A DNA stretch of 64,000 bases from Hymenopus coronatus. Taxonomy: Eukaryota; Arthropoda; Insecta; Mantodea; Hymenopodidae. The number at the start of each line of letters is the position of its first letter. Position 1 is the stretch's first letter. Positions 38,536 to 50,164 of this stretch are shown one piece after another. Below the pieces are notes generated by a model that did not search any database, was not told the origin of the DNA, and worked only from the letters and a program-made list of their open reading frames with translations. Where the stretch lies: the NCBI GenBank assembly GCA_030762935.1, contig CM060900.1:395774632-395838631 (forward strand). The letters run 5' to 3'. Position numbers and translations under genes: made by a program.

Positions 38536-38762
38536 GTGTTTAACGCCCGCTTTAACTACTAATGGCACCGCAGGCGGTGACGATACATGAATGATGATGG
38601 AGCATCGGTGGAATGCGATGGCGGGGGAAACCGGAGTACCCGGAGAAAACCCGCTCCAGCGCCGTTTTGTCCACTACAAATCTCACATGCGGTCGCTTGG
38701 GATCGAACCCCGGCCGTCTAGGTGAGAGTCGAGTGGTCTAACCACTCGGCCACGGCGCGGCC
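38536..38762 (-). repeat. SINE-A, well preserved inverted copy
   Basis: Tail 'gtgtttaacgcccgctttaa'. The head on the right reads on the minus strand 'ggccgagtggttagaccac', with B box 'ccggggttcgatccc'. This is the cleanest tRNA-Leu/Ser-like head of family A in the window. It still carries a long SINE body, so it is not a tRNA gene. Confidence 0.9.
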
Positions 38763-38939
38763 AAATGTTTGTAAAATAGTGCATTACATTTCACAGAGAA
38801 CAGATCATATGTATTTATGGGGTTGAAAACCATTATGCCCAGAGCACTGTAACTGCTTTTAACGAAATTATATTTGAGTATAATAGAAATTGTAATTCAT
38901 CCATTTATCGCACAGTCGCTATCAAATCAAGTCAGCAAA

Positions 38940-39315
38940 GGAAACGCGATGTCAGGTGATCAAAATTTGCATTTTCATCACGACGGGTCTCCCCATTATA
39001 TGCAGTACTCGTGCTTTACGGTGGCTGGATAGATTTCGAGGTAATTGGATTGGTAGGAGAGGTGCTTTTGGAAGGCCGGCGAGCTCTCCAGACCTGATGC
39101 CAATGGACTTCTTCCTATGGGACCATTTGAAATCCGTTGTTTATACTCCTCCACCTCAGAATATTCATGATCTGGGAAATAGAGTAACTCAAGAATGTAA
39201 TCGGATTAGTAACGAAACACACCATATAATTAGCGAGGAATTTCAAAGAGATTGTATTACCGTGTAGCTAACAAAAATGGACATTTTGAATGCTTATTTA
39301 ATCCAAAAAGTTATG
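38940..39315 (+). pseudogene. Tc1/mariner-type transposase, decayed C-terminal half
   Basis: A second DDE transposase fossil, on the plus strand. 'HHDGSPHY' (38976-38999) carries the second catalytic Asp. After a frameshift, a 103-codon frame reads 'ALRWLDRFRGNWIGRRG', then 'SPDLMPMDFFLWDHLKS' (39085-39135) with the third Asp, about 35 residues after the second. This spacing fits the superfamily. 'VVYTPPPQNIHDL' and 'EEFQRD' follow. A second frame change restores the usual C-terminus, 'RVANKNGHFEC' (39260-39293). The N-terminal half and the inverted repeats are not visible. It is non-functional. Confidence 0.88.
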
Positions 39316-40276
39316 TTTCTTGTTAGACGGCCAGGTAAAATATATGAAATAAATGAATGTGATGAATCAATAGTTAAATACGCTATTATATTAGTATCAA
39401 ATTTTGGACTGCTGTTTAAAACTTCAAAATGGGTCGGCTGGAAGTGATGGAGTGAACTCTAAAAAGCAATTAAGACCAGTTCTAAGCATCTCTATTAATA
39501 TCTCTGTTGACATGATTTTAGTTTAAATTAAATTAACCTGGAAAATTTTGAATTGAAGTTCCAGTATAAAAAAAACAGTATTCGATAGAGAAATTTATGT
39601 GAATCTAACTTAACTCAACATTTTAGGTTTTGTCATTCAATCCATATTGCTTCTGATGCAGGATTAATTCCAATGCGAAACTCCCATTCATCTAAACTGC
39701 ATTAAACAGTTACTGAAAATAAGTACACATTATTCTTACATCACTTATTATGTGTCTATCCAAAATGAGCACACGATTTAAGGAAACTGGAGTTGTGTTG
39801 TTAAGGAACAGTTACTCTCCTGTTGCTGTGTCTTCCAAAGTGGATAATCCTGCATATTAAAGCAGAAACTCTTTTGCCATACTTCACACTCTTATTGCTG
39901 TTATACAAAACAGAAGTTCCAATACATGCGTAAATAATGGAATTATCTCACATTTCCTACACCATCCGTTAGAAAGATGCGGTAATTTGCACTCCTTAGA
40001 GAATGTAACGGAAGTAATGCGGTGAGGTGAGATTTATTTCCTAAAACTCGAAACTTCAGTAAATGAAATTAATATTTACAGCTACTGCTTATGCGATATC
40101 ACATTGATATGCTCTAACACACTGTCGGGTAATTTATTAGATGATGAAATATTCTTTCACTTGTTATAATCTAGCAGTCAAAATTGTATATAGAAAACAG
40201 TACATATATACTTCTATTAGTGTTACAATTCTTCGTAATTCTGAAACCACTTACCTGGTTACTACTACAGGTAACA
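39316..40276. other. Stretch without a recognised gene
   Basis: AT-rich, stops in all frames, no repeat recognised. The 3' inverted repeat of the transposon, if present, should lie near the start of this stretch, but I could not identify it. Confidence 0.45.
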
Positions 40277-40510
40277 GCCGCGCCGTATCCGAGTGGCTAG
40301 ACCACTCGCTTCTCACCTAGACGGCCCGAGTTCGATCCCAAGCGACCGCATGTTAAATTTGCGGTGGACAAAGCGGCGCAGGGGTGTGCTTTCTCCGGGT
40401 TCTCCGGTTTGCCTCGCCAGCGCATTCCACCGGTGCTCCAACTTCATTCCATGTATCACTAGTGTCAACGCCTGTGGTGCTACAAATATTAAAAGCGGGC
40501 GTTTAACACC
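40277..40510 (+). repeat. SINE-A, full copy on the plus strand
   Basis: Head 'gccgcgccgtatccgagtgg', B box 'gagttcgatcccaagc', 'ctccgggttctccggtttgc', 'gcattccaccggtgctcc', and tail 'aaaagcgggcgtttaacacc'. It is the only plus-strand member here and shows the family's orientation clearly. Confidence 0.9.
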
Positions 40511-40879
40511 ATAAAAAACAGGTAAGATTATGTAATTGAACAATGAAGTAGAATTTAGTAGGGAGAATAAGCTCAATTTTGGCCTAAAATTACATCTGTT
40601 CTGATATCCATGCTGCAAATTTATTTATTTAATTTCATTTGTTTAATCAGGTTTAAAAGTTCGTATTGAACAGCTTTCAACTTACAGTTTTCAATTTATT
40701 TGACCTCAGAAATCCGTTTAGTAATAAAGAGTTACATAAATCAGTCATCCAGTAATACTTTAATTACAAAATGTTAATTAGTACAAATGCATAGACATAT
40801 AAATTTTGTATTCCCAAATTACTCTATTTCCGGCCATATATAATTTATAACGGTAGTTTGATATTTTGGAACTCTAGTC

Positions 40880-43750
40880 TCGTATCGGCTAACTTATCTT
40901 ATTGAAACTCTTGCTTTGTCTGCGTTAACCGTCGCTATGCTGTATGGAACATTTGCCCTTTAACTGTACCGGTGTTTGTGGGAACTCTTGCCTTGGCTGG
41001 ATTAACTGCGTCTGTACTTGCTGGAACTCTTATCCTGTCTGGATTAACTTTGTCTGTTTTTGTTGGAACTGTTGCCTTGCCTAGGTTAACTCTGTCTGCA
41101 CTTGTTGGAACTGTTGCTTGTTCTGTGTTAACTCTGGCTGCACTTGTGGAACTCTTGCCTTGCCTAGGTTAACTCTGTCTGTACTTGTTGGAACTGTTGC
41201 TTGTTCTGTGTTAACTCTGGCTGCACTTGTGGAACTCTTGCCTTGCCTAGGTTAACTCTGTCTGTACTTGTTGGAACTGTTGCTTGTTCTGTGTTAACTC
41301 TGGCTGCACTTGTGGAACTCTTGCCTTGCCTAGGTTAACTCTGTCTGTACTTGTTGGAACTGTTGCTTGTTCTGTGTTAACTCTGGCTGCACTTGTGGAA
41401 CTCTTGCCTTGCCTAGGTTAACTGTGGCTGTATATTTTGGAAATTTTGCCTGGCCTAGGTTAACTGTGTCTGTACTTATTTTACTCTCCCCTTCCATGGA
41501 TTAACTGTCGCTGTGCTTGTTTAAACTCTTGCCTTACCTATATTAACTGTGGTGGCTGTGCTTATTGAACTCTTGCCTGGGTTAACTATGGCTGTGCTTT
41601 TGGTACTCTCATCTTGCCTGGATTAACTGTGGCTGTGCTTATTTGAACTGTTGCCTTGCCTGGGTTAACTATGGCTGTGCTTTTGGTACTCTTACCTTTC
41701 CTGGATTAACTGTGGCAGTGCTTATTTGAACTGTTGCCTTGTCGGTGCTTGTTTTAAGGTTTTCATTGCCTAGGTTAACTGTTGCTGTACTTTTGGTACT
41801 CTCGCCTTGTCTGGATTAACTGTGTCTGTGGTTGTTTTAAGGTTTTCCTTGCCTAGGTTAACTGTGGCTGTACTTTTGGTACTCTTGCCTTGTCTGGATT
41901 AACTGTGGCTGTGTTTTTGGTACTCTTGCCCTTCCTGGATTAACTGTGGCTGTGTTTTTGGTACTCTTACCTTGCCTGGATTAACTGTGGCTGTGCTTAT
42001 TGAACTCTTGCCTGGGTTAACTGTGGCTGTGCTTATTTGAACTGTTGCCTTGCCTGGGTTAACTGTGGCTGTGTTTTTGGTACTCTTACCTTTCCTGGAT
42101 TAACTGTGGCTGTGCTTATTTGAAATGTTGCCTTGTCTGTGCTTGTTTTAAGGTTTTCATTGCCTAGGTTAACTGTTGCTGTACTTTTGGTACTCTCGCC
42201 TTGTCTGCATTAACTGTGTCTGTGGTTGTTTTAAGGTTTTCCTTGCCTAGGTTAACTGTGGCTGTACTTTTGGTACTCTCGCCTTGTCTGGATTAACTGT
42301 GGCTGTGTTTTTGGTACTCTTGCCTTTCCTGGATTAACTGTGGCTGTGTTTTTGGTACTCTTACCTTGCCTGGATTAACTGTGGCTGTGCTTATTGAACT
42401 CTTGCCTGGGTTAACTGTGGCTGTGCTTATTTGAACTGTTGCCTTGCCTGGGTTAACTGTGGCTGTGTTTTTGGTACTCTTGCCTTGTCTGGATTAACTG
42501 TGGCTGTGCTTTTGGTACTCTCACCTTGTCTGGATTAACTGTGGCTGTGTTTTTGGTACTCTTGCCTTTCCTGGATTAACTGTGGCTGTGTTTTTGGTAC
42601 TCTTACCTAGCCTGGATTAACTGTGGCTGTGTTTTTGGTACTCTTACCTTGCCTGGATTAACTGTGGCTGTGCTTATTGAACTCTTGCCTGGGTTAACTG
42701 TGGCTGTGCTTTTGGTACTCTTGCCTTTCCTGGATTAACTGTGGCTGTGCTTATTTGAACTGTTGCCTTGCCTGGGTTAACTGTGGCTGTGTTTTTGGTA
42801 CTCTTGCCTTGTCTGGATTAACTGTGGCTGTGCTTATTTGAACTGTTGCCTTGCCTGCGTTAACTGTGACTGTGCTTATTTGAACGGTTGCCTTGCCTGG
42901 GTTAACTGTGGCTGTGCTTATTTGAACGGTTGCCTTGCCTGGGTTAACTGTGACTGTGCTTATTTGAACGGTTGCCTTGCCTGGATTAACTGTGGCTGTG
43001 CTTATTTGAACGGTTGCCTTGCCTGGGTTAACTGTGACTGTGCTTATTTGAACGGTTGCCTTGTCTGGATTAACTGTGGCTGTGCTTATTTGAACGGTTG
43101 CCTTGTCTGGATTAACTGTGGCTGTGCTTATTTGAACGGTTGCCTTGCCTGGGTTAACTGTGGCTGTGCTTATTTGAACTATTGCTTTGCCTGGATTAAC
43201 TGTGGCTGTGCTTATTTGAACGGTTGCCTTGCCTGGGTTAACTGTGACTGTGCTTATTTGAACGGTTGCTTTGCCTGGGTTAACTGTGGCTGTGCTTATT
43301 TGAACGGTTGCCTTGCCTGGGTTAACTGTGGCTGTGCTTATTTGAACTGTTGCCTTGCCTGGGTTAACTGTGGCTGTGCTTATTTGAACTGTTGCCTTGC
43401 CTGGGTTAACTGTGGCTGTGCTTATTTGAACGGTTGCCTTGCTTGGGTTAACTGTGGCTGTGCTTATTTGAACTGTTGCCTTGCCTGGGTTAACTGTGGC
43501 TGTGCTTATTTGAACTGTTGCCTTGCCTGGGTTAACTGTGGCTGTGCTTATTTGAACTGTTGCCTTGCCTGAGTTAACTGTGGCTGTGCTTATTTGAACT
43601 GTTGCCTTGCCTGGGTTAACTGTGGCTGTGCTTATTTGAACTGTTGCCTTGCCTGGGTTAACTGTGGCTGTGCTTTTGGTACTCTCGCCTTGTCTGGATT
43701 AACTGTGGCTGTGCTTTTGGTACTCTCGCCTTGCCTGGATTAAATGTGGC
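40880..43750 (+). repeat. 2.9-kb minisatellite, 38-42 bp unit
   Basis: A tandem array of units like 'ttaactgtggctgtgcttat' plus 'ttgaactgttgccttgcctg'. The left part is diverged and includes an 83-bp dimer repeated four times (41098, 41181, 41264, 41347). The middle has a ~394-bp higher-order repeat (41747 and 42141). The right part (42838-43660) is homogeneous with 42-bp units. Because 42 is divisible by three, one frame stays open for 244 codons (42838-43572) and repeats a 14-residue motif with four Cys and one or two Trp/Tyr. It opens only at TTG, has no ATG, and a single G-to-A change ends it. I regard it as non-coding. Confidence 0.95.
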
Positions 43751-43946
43751 TTGACTCCTTTAGACATGTTTCCTGTGGGGAAAGCTAAAAGTCACTGTCT
43801 ACAACTACACTCGACGAAATGAAACGATGTATTACTATTGCCAAGTCTGAAATTTCCACCGAAATGCTAGAACGTGTGCAGCAGTCTTCCCAAACCAGAC
43901 TGGAAGTGTGGTGCTTGGCGGTGGTGACTTTGAACACAATTTTTGA
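43751..43946 (+). pseudogene. Tc1/mariner-type transposase, C-terminal tail
   Basis: A third transposase fossil begins exactly where the minisatellite stops. 'LTPLDMFPVGKAKSHC' (43751-43798) corresponds to the DLTPLDFFLWG-LKS block around the third catalytic Asp. Then 'EISTEMLERVQQ' and 'TRLEV' (43850-43910) fit the usual helix near the C-terminus. A frame change gives 'LGGGDFEHNF' and a stop (43914-43946), matching the typical GG-FEH end. All upstream sequence is lost to the array. It differs in sequence from the fossils at 36.5 and 39.1 kb, so it comes from another element or subfamily. Confidence 0.78.
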
Positions 43947-44720
43947 AGAATCAAATTTATCTTTACTTGTCAGAATCCACAGTAGTGTATCCCTTTCGTT
44001 TTTCTCTAGTTTGTGCTACCAAAGATTGTACAAGTGTCGGTGTGTAAAAACTTCAAAATAGGATTTCTCGTATACTACTTGGACCAGAATATTGTGACAA
44101 CCACCATTTATATTCTAATTTACTCCGTATTTATTTTGTTAATCTAAATAGACATTGTTGCATTTAAAACGTTTATGTTTGTTAAAAACGCACTTTTTAA
44201 GTGTTATTAAAATCTGTTTATGGGCTAAAAGTGTGAATCCCTGACTACCAACCTATGCTGTAAAAACGGCACATCAACAGCATTTTTCAATTCCGAAATA
44301 TTTGCGGTATAGGTTTCAGATGATTTATCCTATATAGAGTGGCACACTAATATCCCCAACCTGGAGCTTGCATGGTAGACATATTTTACAGACAACAATG
44401 GTGACTCAACAAAACGTTTCAATAGTCTGTGCGATTTGCATTAAAAAGGCATTCATTATATGTACACATCAGCAGTCAGTTTTCATTCTTGCATTTAGGT
44501 GCAACTTCGCACTCTCTCAGCAGAGAAACTTTACACAATTAAATTTGCAGCCTCAGAGAATTTCCAAAACAGCCAGCTTATCACACACCAAATGTACCAA
44601 CATGGACCAAGGACATAGGATATTGTCCCCAATTAACAACACACATTAAAATGCAATTTTCATTTTTTAAGTTTTAGAACAGCGAATTGAGCCATTAAAG
44701 TATATGAAATAAGTTTGGTT

Positions 44721-44722
<2 letters not shown>
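43947..44722. other. Stretch without a recognised gene
   Basis: AT-rich. A 93-codon open frame near 44368 has no family match. Confidence 0.45.

Positions 44723-44778
<56 letters not shown>
44723..44778. repeat. (TA)28 microsatellite
   Basis: Fifty-six bases of uninterrupted TA. Confidence 0.95.
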
Positions 44779-44781
<3 letters not shown>

Positions 44782-44789
44782 TATTCTTT

Positions 44790-45460
44790 TTAATTCGAAC
44801 TCGAAGGCGAATTAAAATAACTCGAATTATCCAAACATCGAATTAACAAACATGTTCTTTAGTATAGAAAGGGACCCTTCAAATAAATTCGTTTCATACA
44901 AATAAATGACTTCTGCAACTCACTCTGTTAGTTTCCATACTTTATCTGTGGAATGTGTTGTAATTGTGTGATACAATGATTCAAGCATTTTAGAAAAAAA
45001 AAAACACAAAAAATATCACTAAAATAATACACTATACATACAGTCACTAAACCGATAAGTTCTTACTCAAATGTATGATTTTAGTGTAATAAAGGGCTGG
45101 GAGGGAGGTGTATGCTTTCCAAGAATGTAGACAGAGCAGATAAAGAAAAGGACAGAGAAAAATCTGGCAAATTAAATCTCAGAGAAACTAGGAATACGGA
45201 AAATCAAAGAGATGAATTCTTGGAAATTTTAACAGGTCAACAGCTGAGATATATACGAACCATATGCTTTTCTAAAATTCAGAATAAGTTTTTCATAAAG
45301 AATTAAATAAATTGTGGCTTCAAGTTATCCGAATGTTGACTTCAAAAGCTCTAATTAAACGTGAATTTTGACTTTATATTAAGCAGGCATTTTAAGAAAA
45401 TTGTACTCTTATTCTCATTGCCCAAAGATTCAAATTATCTGATGTCAAATTAATCACATT
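44790..45460. mobile_element. Possible pogo/Tigger-like non-autonomous remnant
   Basis: The left end has 'ttaattcgaactcgaag', 'gaattaaaataactcgaatt' and 'atccaaacatcgaattaac'. The right end (45320-45455) has 'caagttatccgaatgttgac' and 'caaattatctgatgtcaaat'. Repeated 'cgaattatccgaa'-type words near both termini are known from pogo/Tigger elements, where strings like this fill the termini. I could not define exact inverted repeats, and the interior has no transposase motif. Confidence 0.35.
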
Positions 45461-46850
45461 TTTCTGTCTTTTATTTTCTCTATTATGAAATTTGTTTTCT
45501 CCTCTGTAAACAAAAATATCTGTGTGAAAAGCAGGTTTGATTAAGAAAGCACTACACCTCTTAGGCACAAAATAGGTGCTCTATCAATCGCGAAGCTTGC
45601 TTTCTTGTGTCACGTGTTCGAGGTTTACTACCACGGGATTTACTTAGTGGTTCGATGCATTGGAGCGTTAGGTGCGGGATATATGACAAATATTCCCTTG
45701 GATATTTGCTCTTAGTGGGGTCACAATGGTTCATCATTAGAAACCGACTTGCGAGGGAGAGCCAATTCCATCATATGTTTGCATGCAGTAGGCAACGGAA
45801 AGGAACTAGAGGGACTGGTAGCCTATTGAACCTGTCATATCCAGGGAAACCACTTGTGATATCAAGCTCTCAGCTCCCTGCGCCCCTTTCATCGTCCAAA
45901 GTGGGCTGCTAAACTCCATCCGTGTGGACAGCATCCTTAAGGATTCCAAGATGCCGTATAACCAACTGGGACATGGTTTTGCCGTATTGACAGCATCATT
46001 CAACATATCCACAAAATGTATATTTGACATTAAGTTGGGTAATACGAAACGCTCTATCAATCGCTTAGCAGTTTTATTCAGATTTCCAACATTTCTACCG
46101 GCAACTGTACCACATTTTCTATATAAGATTTTTCTTAGTATCAGTCTATACCTTAAACTGCAGTAGCTTCTTATGATGATTGTTTCATTCGTAAGAATAA
46201 ATCCCTACATGTTTAGTTTGAAACTATAATTTCGTTATACCACATATATTATTTATTTATTTTATAAATCTATCAGGCCCAAATCTCATTACAGTGTTCA
46301 TTATAAAATATAATCACTTAAAATACCTCTTATCTAGCCAAAAAAAGAATAAACATGCAGAATTTATAGATGAAAATGGATGCTTTGAAGAACAATAAGA
46401 CAATAAGGAGACGCTACTAAGAAAGAAAGAGAAGGTGACATGGTTGGTAACTGTGCAATTATTTCTATGTTGAATATTTATTTCAATCTATTAATAAATA
46501 AATAGTATTTATACAAGCTTAGAACTGAATTTCATACACGTTGAAAACGTATATCAAAATAATGAGCTTCATTATATAAATGCCAAATTCTGTTGAAAAA
46601 TGTATTTCAGTATTTGGGGGAGTGAAAGGAGTTCATTTGGTATATATTTTTCTTCTTCCGCGATGTACTCTCAAAGATATAAGCCAGCGCCTGCGGTCAG
46701 AAATCTTTTTAGCAGACGGACTCTGGTATCAGAGAGAGTAGCCATAGTGGGTGATCGGCCCGATGCCTGGTATGAGAGTGAAGAAGAAGGTGATATGAGA
46801 TTACGGTAATATTGACGAGAAGATGATTAAGGGTGGTTAAGGAGTAGGTA
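45461..46850. other. Stretch without a recognised gene
   Basis: Base composition is more balanced at 45590-45990. Open frames of 101 and 84 codons lie on opposite strands there, and both begin at non-ATG codons or match no family. 46250-46600 is very AT-rich. Nothing firm. Confidence 0.4.
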
Positions 46851-46987
46851 GTGGAATGAAGAGCGGGAAAACCGGAGAACTCGGAGAAAACCCGTTCAGG
46901 CGCCACTTTCTCCACCACAAATCCCACAATGCGATCCTCTGGGATGGAGCCCAAAGGCGAGGTCTAACTTCTCGGCCACAGCGCCAC
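46851..46987 (-). repeat. SINE-A, head-side fragment, inverted
   Basis: Keeps 'gtggaatgaagagcggg', 'aaaaccggagaactcggag', 'aaaacccgttcaggcgcca', 'caccacaaatcccacaatg' and a decayed tRNA-like head ('ggtctaacttctcggccac'). The tail beyond 46851 is not recognisable. Confidence 0.8.
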
Positions 46988-47399
46988 CTATTTGGTATAT
47001 AATGCAATATACTGGTAGAATATGCATATCATCAGTAATCGAATGCAGAACGTTATACAGAAATATGAACCTCGTAATGTCTCTTCCGAAATTTAAAGCT
47101 CTACACTTAAATATTTCAAAAGGATTTCCTAAGTAGTATAAACAAATATTTCCCAATTATTTTAAAATTCAACACACTTAAAAAAAATCACTAAATCGGC
47201 GGTTTTTGTGTTGTTATAATTCCAATTAATGCATGTATATTCCAAAGGAGCTTCAAACTTGAAGTAATGCTTTGTTTTCCTTCTTTCTTTAAATAGGTAT
47301 GAATTATTAGCAGTAACGATGATACATTTTAACGATTTCAATACTATAGTTCACTGTGTATTTTGAATATTGAGTTCTTTTGTAAATATGCTCATAAGA

Positions 47400-47890
47400 A
47401 TTTATTTTCATCCAATTCAAAAATGTTTGTCTAATTAATCTTATAAGCATATTAGAGGTATTTTATTTTTCTAATGTAATACATTTTTACACATTTAACA
47501 GTATTGAATAATATTTTATTAACTATGCTCCATGGATAACGAATCTAGATCATTTTGATGCTCTAAGTAATCCTTCACACTAGTAAGACTTTTGTACAAG
47601 TAACATCATCAGGGGACATCGAGAAGTTTAACACCACCAGGGAAATCATTTATTAAGCACAGAAGTAACAAAAGAACCTAAATTGCACCTCTGGGGAACC
47701 CCAGAATTAACATTAAACGATATGACATGTGCTTTTATAATACAGCATCTGAGATATTTTTGTTAAATATGATCGGAGTTATTTATTAACGAATAAACCT
47801 CATAGGAGAAAAAATAAGATTTGTTTCAACCATCTTATTGTGAGGAACAAGTTGGATGCAATGCATGCCTTTGACGGGGTTCAACTTCCG
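47400..47890 (-). pseudogene. Non-LTR retrotransposon reverse transcriptase fragment
   Basis: This is a decayed piece of a LINE reverse transcriptase, the enzyme that copies the element's RNA into DNA at the target site. On the minus strand, in shifting frames: 'LVPHNKMVETNL' (about 47830-47866), 'RSYLTK' (about 47765), 'VNSGVPQRCNLGS' (47683-47721), the SGVPQGS-LGP hallmark with Gly changed to Arg-Cys, and 'DDV' of the catalytic Y/F-A-D-D box (about 47600-47608). Then come 'LYKSLTSVKDYLEHQNDLDS' (47543-47605) and 'NTVKCVKMYY' (about 47475-47500). This order is that of the palm and thumb of Jockey/CR1/I-like RTs. Several stops and frameshifts are present. Clade not determined. Confidence 0.8.
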
Positions 47891-49419
47891 GATAGATCCC
47901 GCTGTCTGTTAAAAAATGGAGTGGAGGTTTCCCATCCGAGCATCAATTACTTGCTTTCACACTAGTTTGATGTGACATATTCAGTTCATAACTATCTGTA
48001 CTTTGTGCACTTTGTGATTCGTTTGAAATGCTTAAATTATCGTTAGTTTACTGAAACCTATTTACTTTGAACTTTCAGAACATCATTTATTAAAATTATT
48101 GTACGCTGGAGATACTCAACTTCTATTTTATCCTTTGAGTTTGTTCTAAAGAATTCGAAAGCTAAATGTATTTCTTTTAAAAACTGCCATAAAATTAATC
48201 ACTTTCAGGTACACACTTTACAGATATAACCAGGCTGGTAGGTGAATGATGGTGATGGTGATGAATGGGGTTTAAGGGCGCTTAACCTCTAGCTCTTAAG
48301 CGCTCTGTTGGAAGTAAATAAGTGCAACTATTAGTAACAGCGTTTGAGGACAATTTGACTGTTCAATATGTGCAGCTTTACGCTATTTTCTAAAGTTATG
48401 TTCATGAGGAAAATTTCACGATGTTTTAGGTTAGCTAGTGTTCGCTCTCTCAGACGTTCTGTGATTATTTACGTAGCTGGTCACACAGACGGCCATCATC
48501 TGCCCTTTCCCTGCCCAACTATAGATGGTCTGATGTGAGGGAAGAATAACGATAGCACTGAAACTCCAACCTTCGTAACCATACGTTTTTGTATTCATAT
48601 ATTTTCTGATTGGGATTCACAATGCACTCATGTTTCGACTTAAGAATATCGAACAGAATGACTTTACACTTCATTTAATTTGGTTTTGTTGAACAAATGA
48701 ATAACTCAAATCAACAGGCTAGCATTTGTACTTCCGTTCTTTAAACTATAGAATCATTCTCATTGCTCTTACAAAGGTGAGAAATTAAAAGTTAAACCGC
48801 AACACTTATAAAACTCCTTCAAATTGGTAGTTAAGAGAATCGGAATCATAGACTCTTTAAAGTGATCGTTTTTCTTTTGCGAAGATAACGATTTAGAAAT
48901 TGCTGATGATGCAGGTTCAAAGTCCCTCGCAGCAATGACAAATTCCCCAGTTTCGGCGTGAATTATGTAAATAAATAAGGTCTAATTCAACATATGTAAA
49001 GGCATTCGTTGTGTAAAGGAAGGTTTGCGGCTAAATCGGTCTCTCTTTTCTCACTGTGAGTCATGTGAATGCAGGTAGGCGGTGTGCGAGTTCTGCAAAT
49101 ACACGAGCTAGTCGTTGCGCAGTGTATGTAAACACAGCAGCGACATAAAGCAGGCTCGTTCAAAACACACAAGCCCTTGAAATTTGTGCTTCATTTATGA
49201 TAATGCTATTAGTAATCTGACACGATTTAATACAGTTATGTATTATACACATTGTTTTCTACTAAATATCAGATTCCTTGCATTTATTCACCTCCCATCT
49301 TTATACCTAGATATAATTATCTTAAATTTCACCCTGCTCTCGCTTTCCTTTCTCCCACAAAAGCATAAATCTTTGCGATTCCACAACTGCGGTGTCCTTG
49401 TTAGCGTTTTAGTTCCTCT
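47891..49419. other. Stretch without a recognised gene
   Basis: A perfect 8-bp inverted repeat (gcgcttaa / ttaagcgc) with a 10-base loop lies at 48278-48303, next to a short (GGTGAT) run. Otherwise nothing recognised. Confidence 0.4.
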
Positions 49420-49945
49420 ATTATGCGTATTAAGTAGGGAAAGTATTTTATTCCACCTAAATATTCCGTACTGAAATTTCAAAAAAATACACCCTTTCAG
49501 ACTCTCTGAAAAAAAAAAAAAAAAAAAGACGACTATGTGTGTTTCTGTGAACAGCGTAACTCAAAAACGGAAATTACGCCAAATATTAAGCTTTATATTT
49601 AGTTTCAGCTTCTTCCAAAGATGGAACACGAACGTTTTCAGCACAATCTCTCAACACCAAACTACTTCTTATAAGTATTTCCAAGTTTACGATTTTTTAA
49701 AAAATGGCGCTATTTTGATTGAAATACCACACATTAAATACATTTACATGAAAAATTAAATGTATGTTTTGAATTTTCTAGAAGTAATCCAAGTAGTCTT
49801 CTTTTTTCACAGGAAAGGATTAAGCAACAGACGAAAGCATACCGCACAAGAAAATGTAGATCCCTTTAAAACACACAATTTCCTTCCAAATGACTTTATC
49901 TGTGCCGTAAGCCGTTTCTGAGGTAATGCTTGTTAATGGATCGAA
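49420..49945 (-). repeat. Element G, inverted long copy
   Basis: The reverse complement follows element G in order: 'tattttattccacctaaa' (49444-49461), a poly-A run, 'gcgtaactcaaaaacgg', 'cttcttccaaagatgg', 'ctacttcttataag' and 'tattttgattgaaatacc'. It continues into the 5' part that is also seen at 14575-14727. Confidence 0.68.
49509..49527. repeat. Poly-A run inside element G
   Basis: Nineteen A residues, at the place where other copies carry the (AC) run or nothing. Confidence 0.9.
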
Positions 49946-50164
49946 TTGTGTAATACGTGTTCATTCTTTTAAAGCCTTGTTGATGTTCGCTTGTTTCTCT
50001 GGAGAGAGTATGAGATTTTAGTACCAATATAAATACTGTTATTAAACATTTGACTGTCAGTAGTCTCTTTATACCTACGCCGAAAGGTATACTGTAGCTA
50101 TTTCATTAAACTTTTTCTCAAAGTGAAGAAAATAAAAATATAGACTTTTATAAGCAGAGTTCAT

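Noticed and set aside
38700..38762. Functional tRNA gene of Leu/Ser type
   Set aside because: It is the best tRNA-like head in the window, but it is joined to a SINE body and tail and does not fold as a complete tRNA with an acceptor stem.
42838..43572. 244-codon Cys-rich repeat protein
   Set aside because: The frame begins at TTG and has no ATG. It is open only because the minisatellite unit is 42 bases, and the array continues past its stop without change.
40880..43750. CRISPR array
   Set aside because: Units are directly adjacent, with no unique spacers. This is a minisatellite in eukaryotic DNA.
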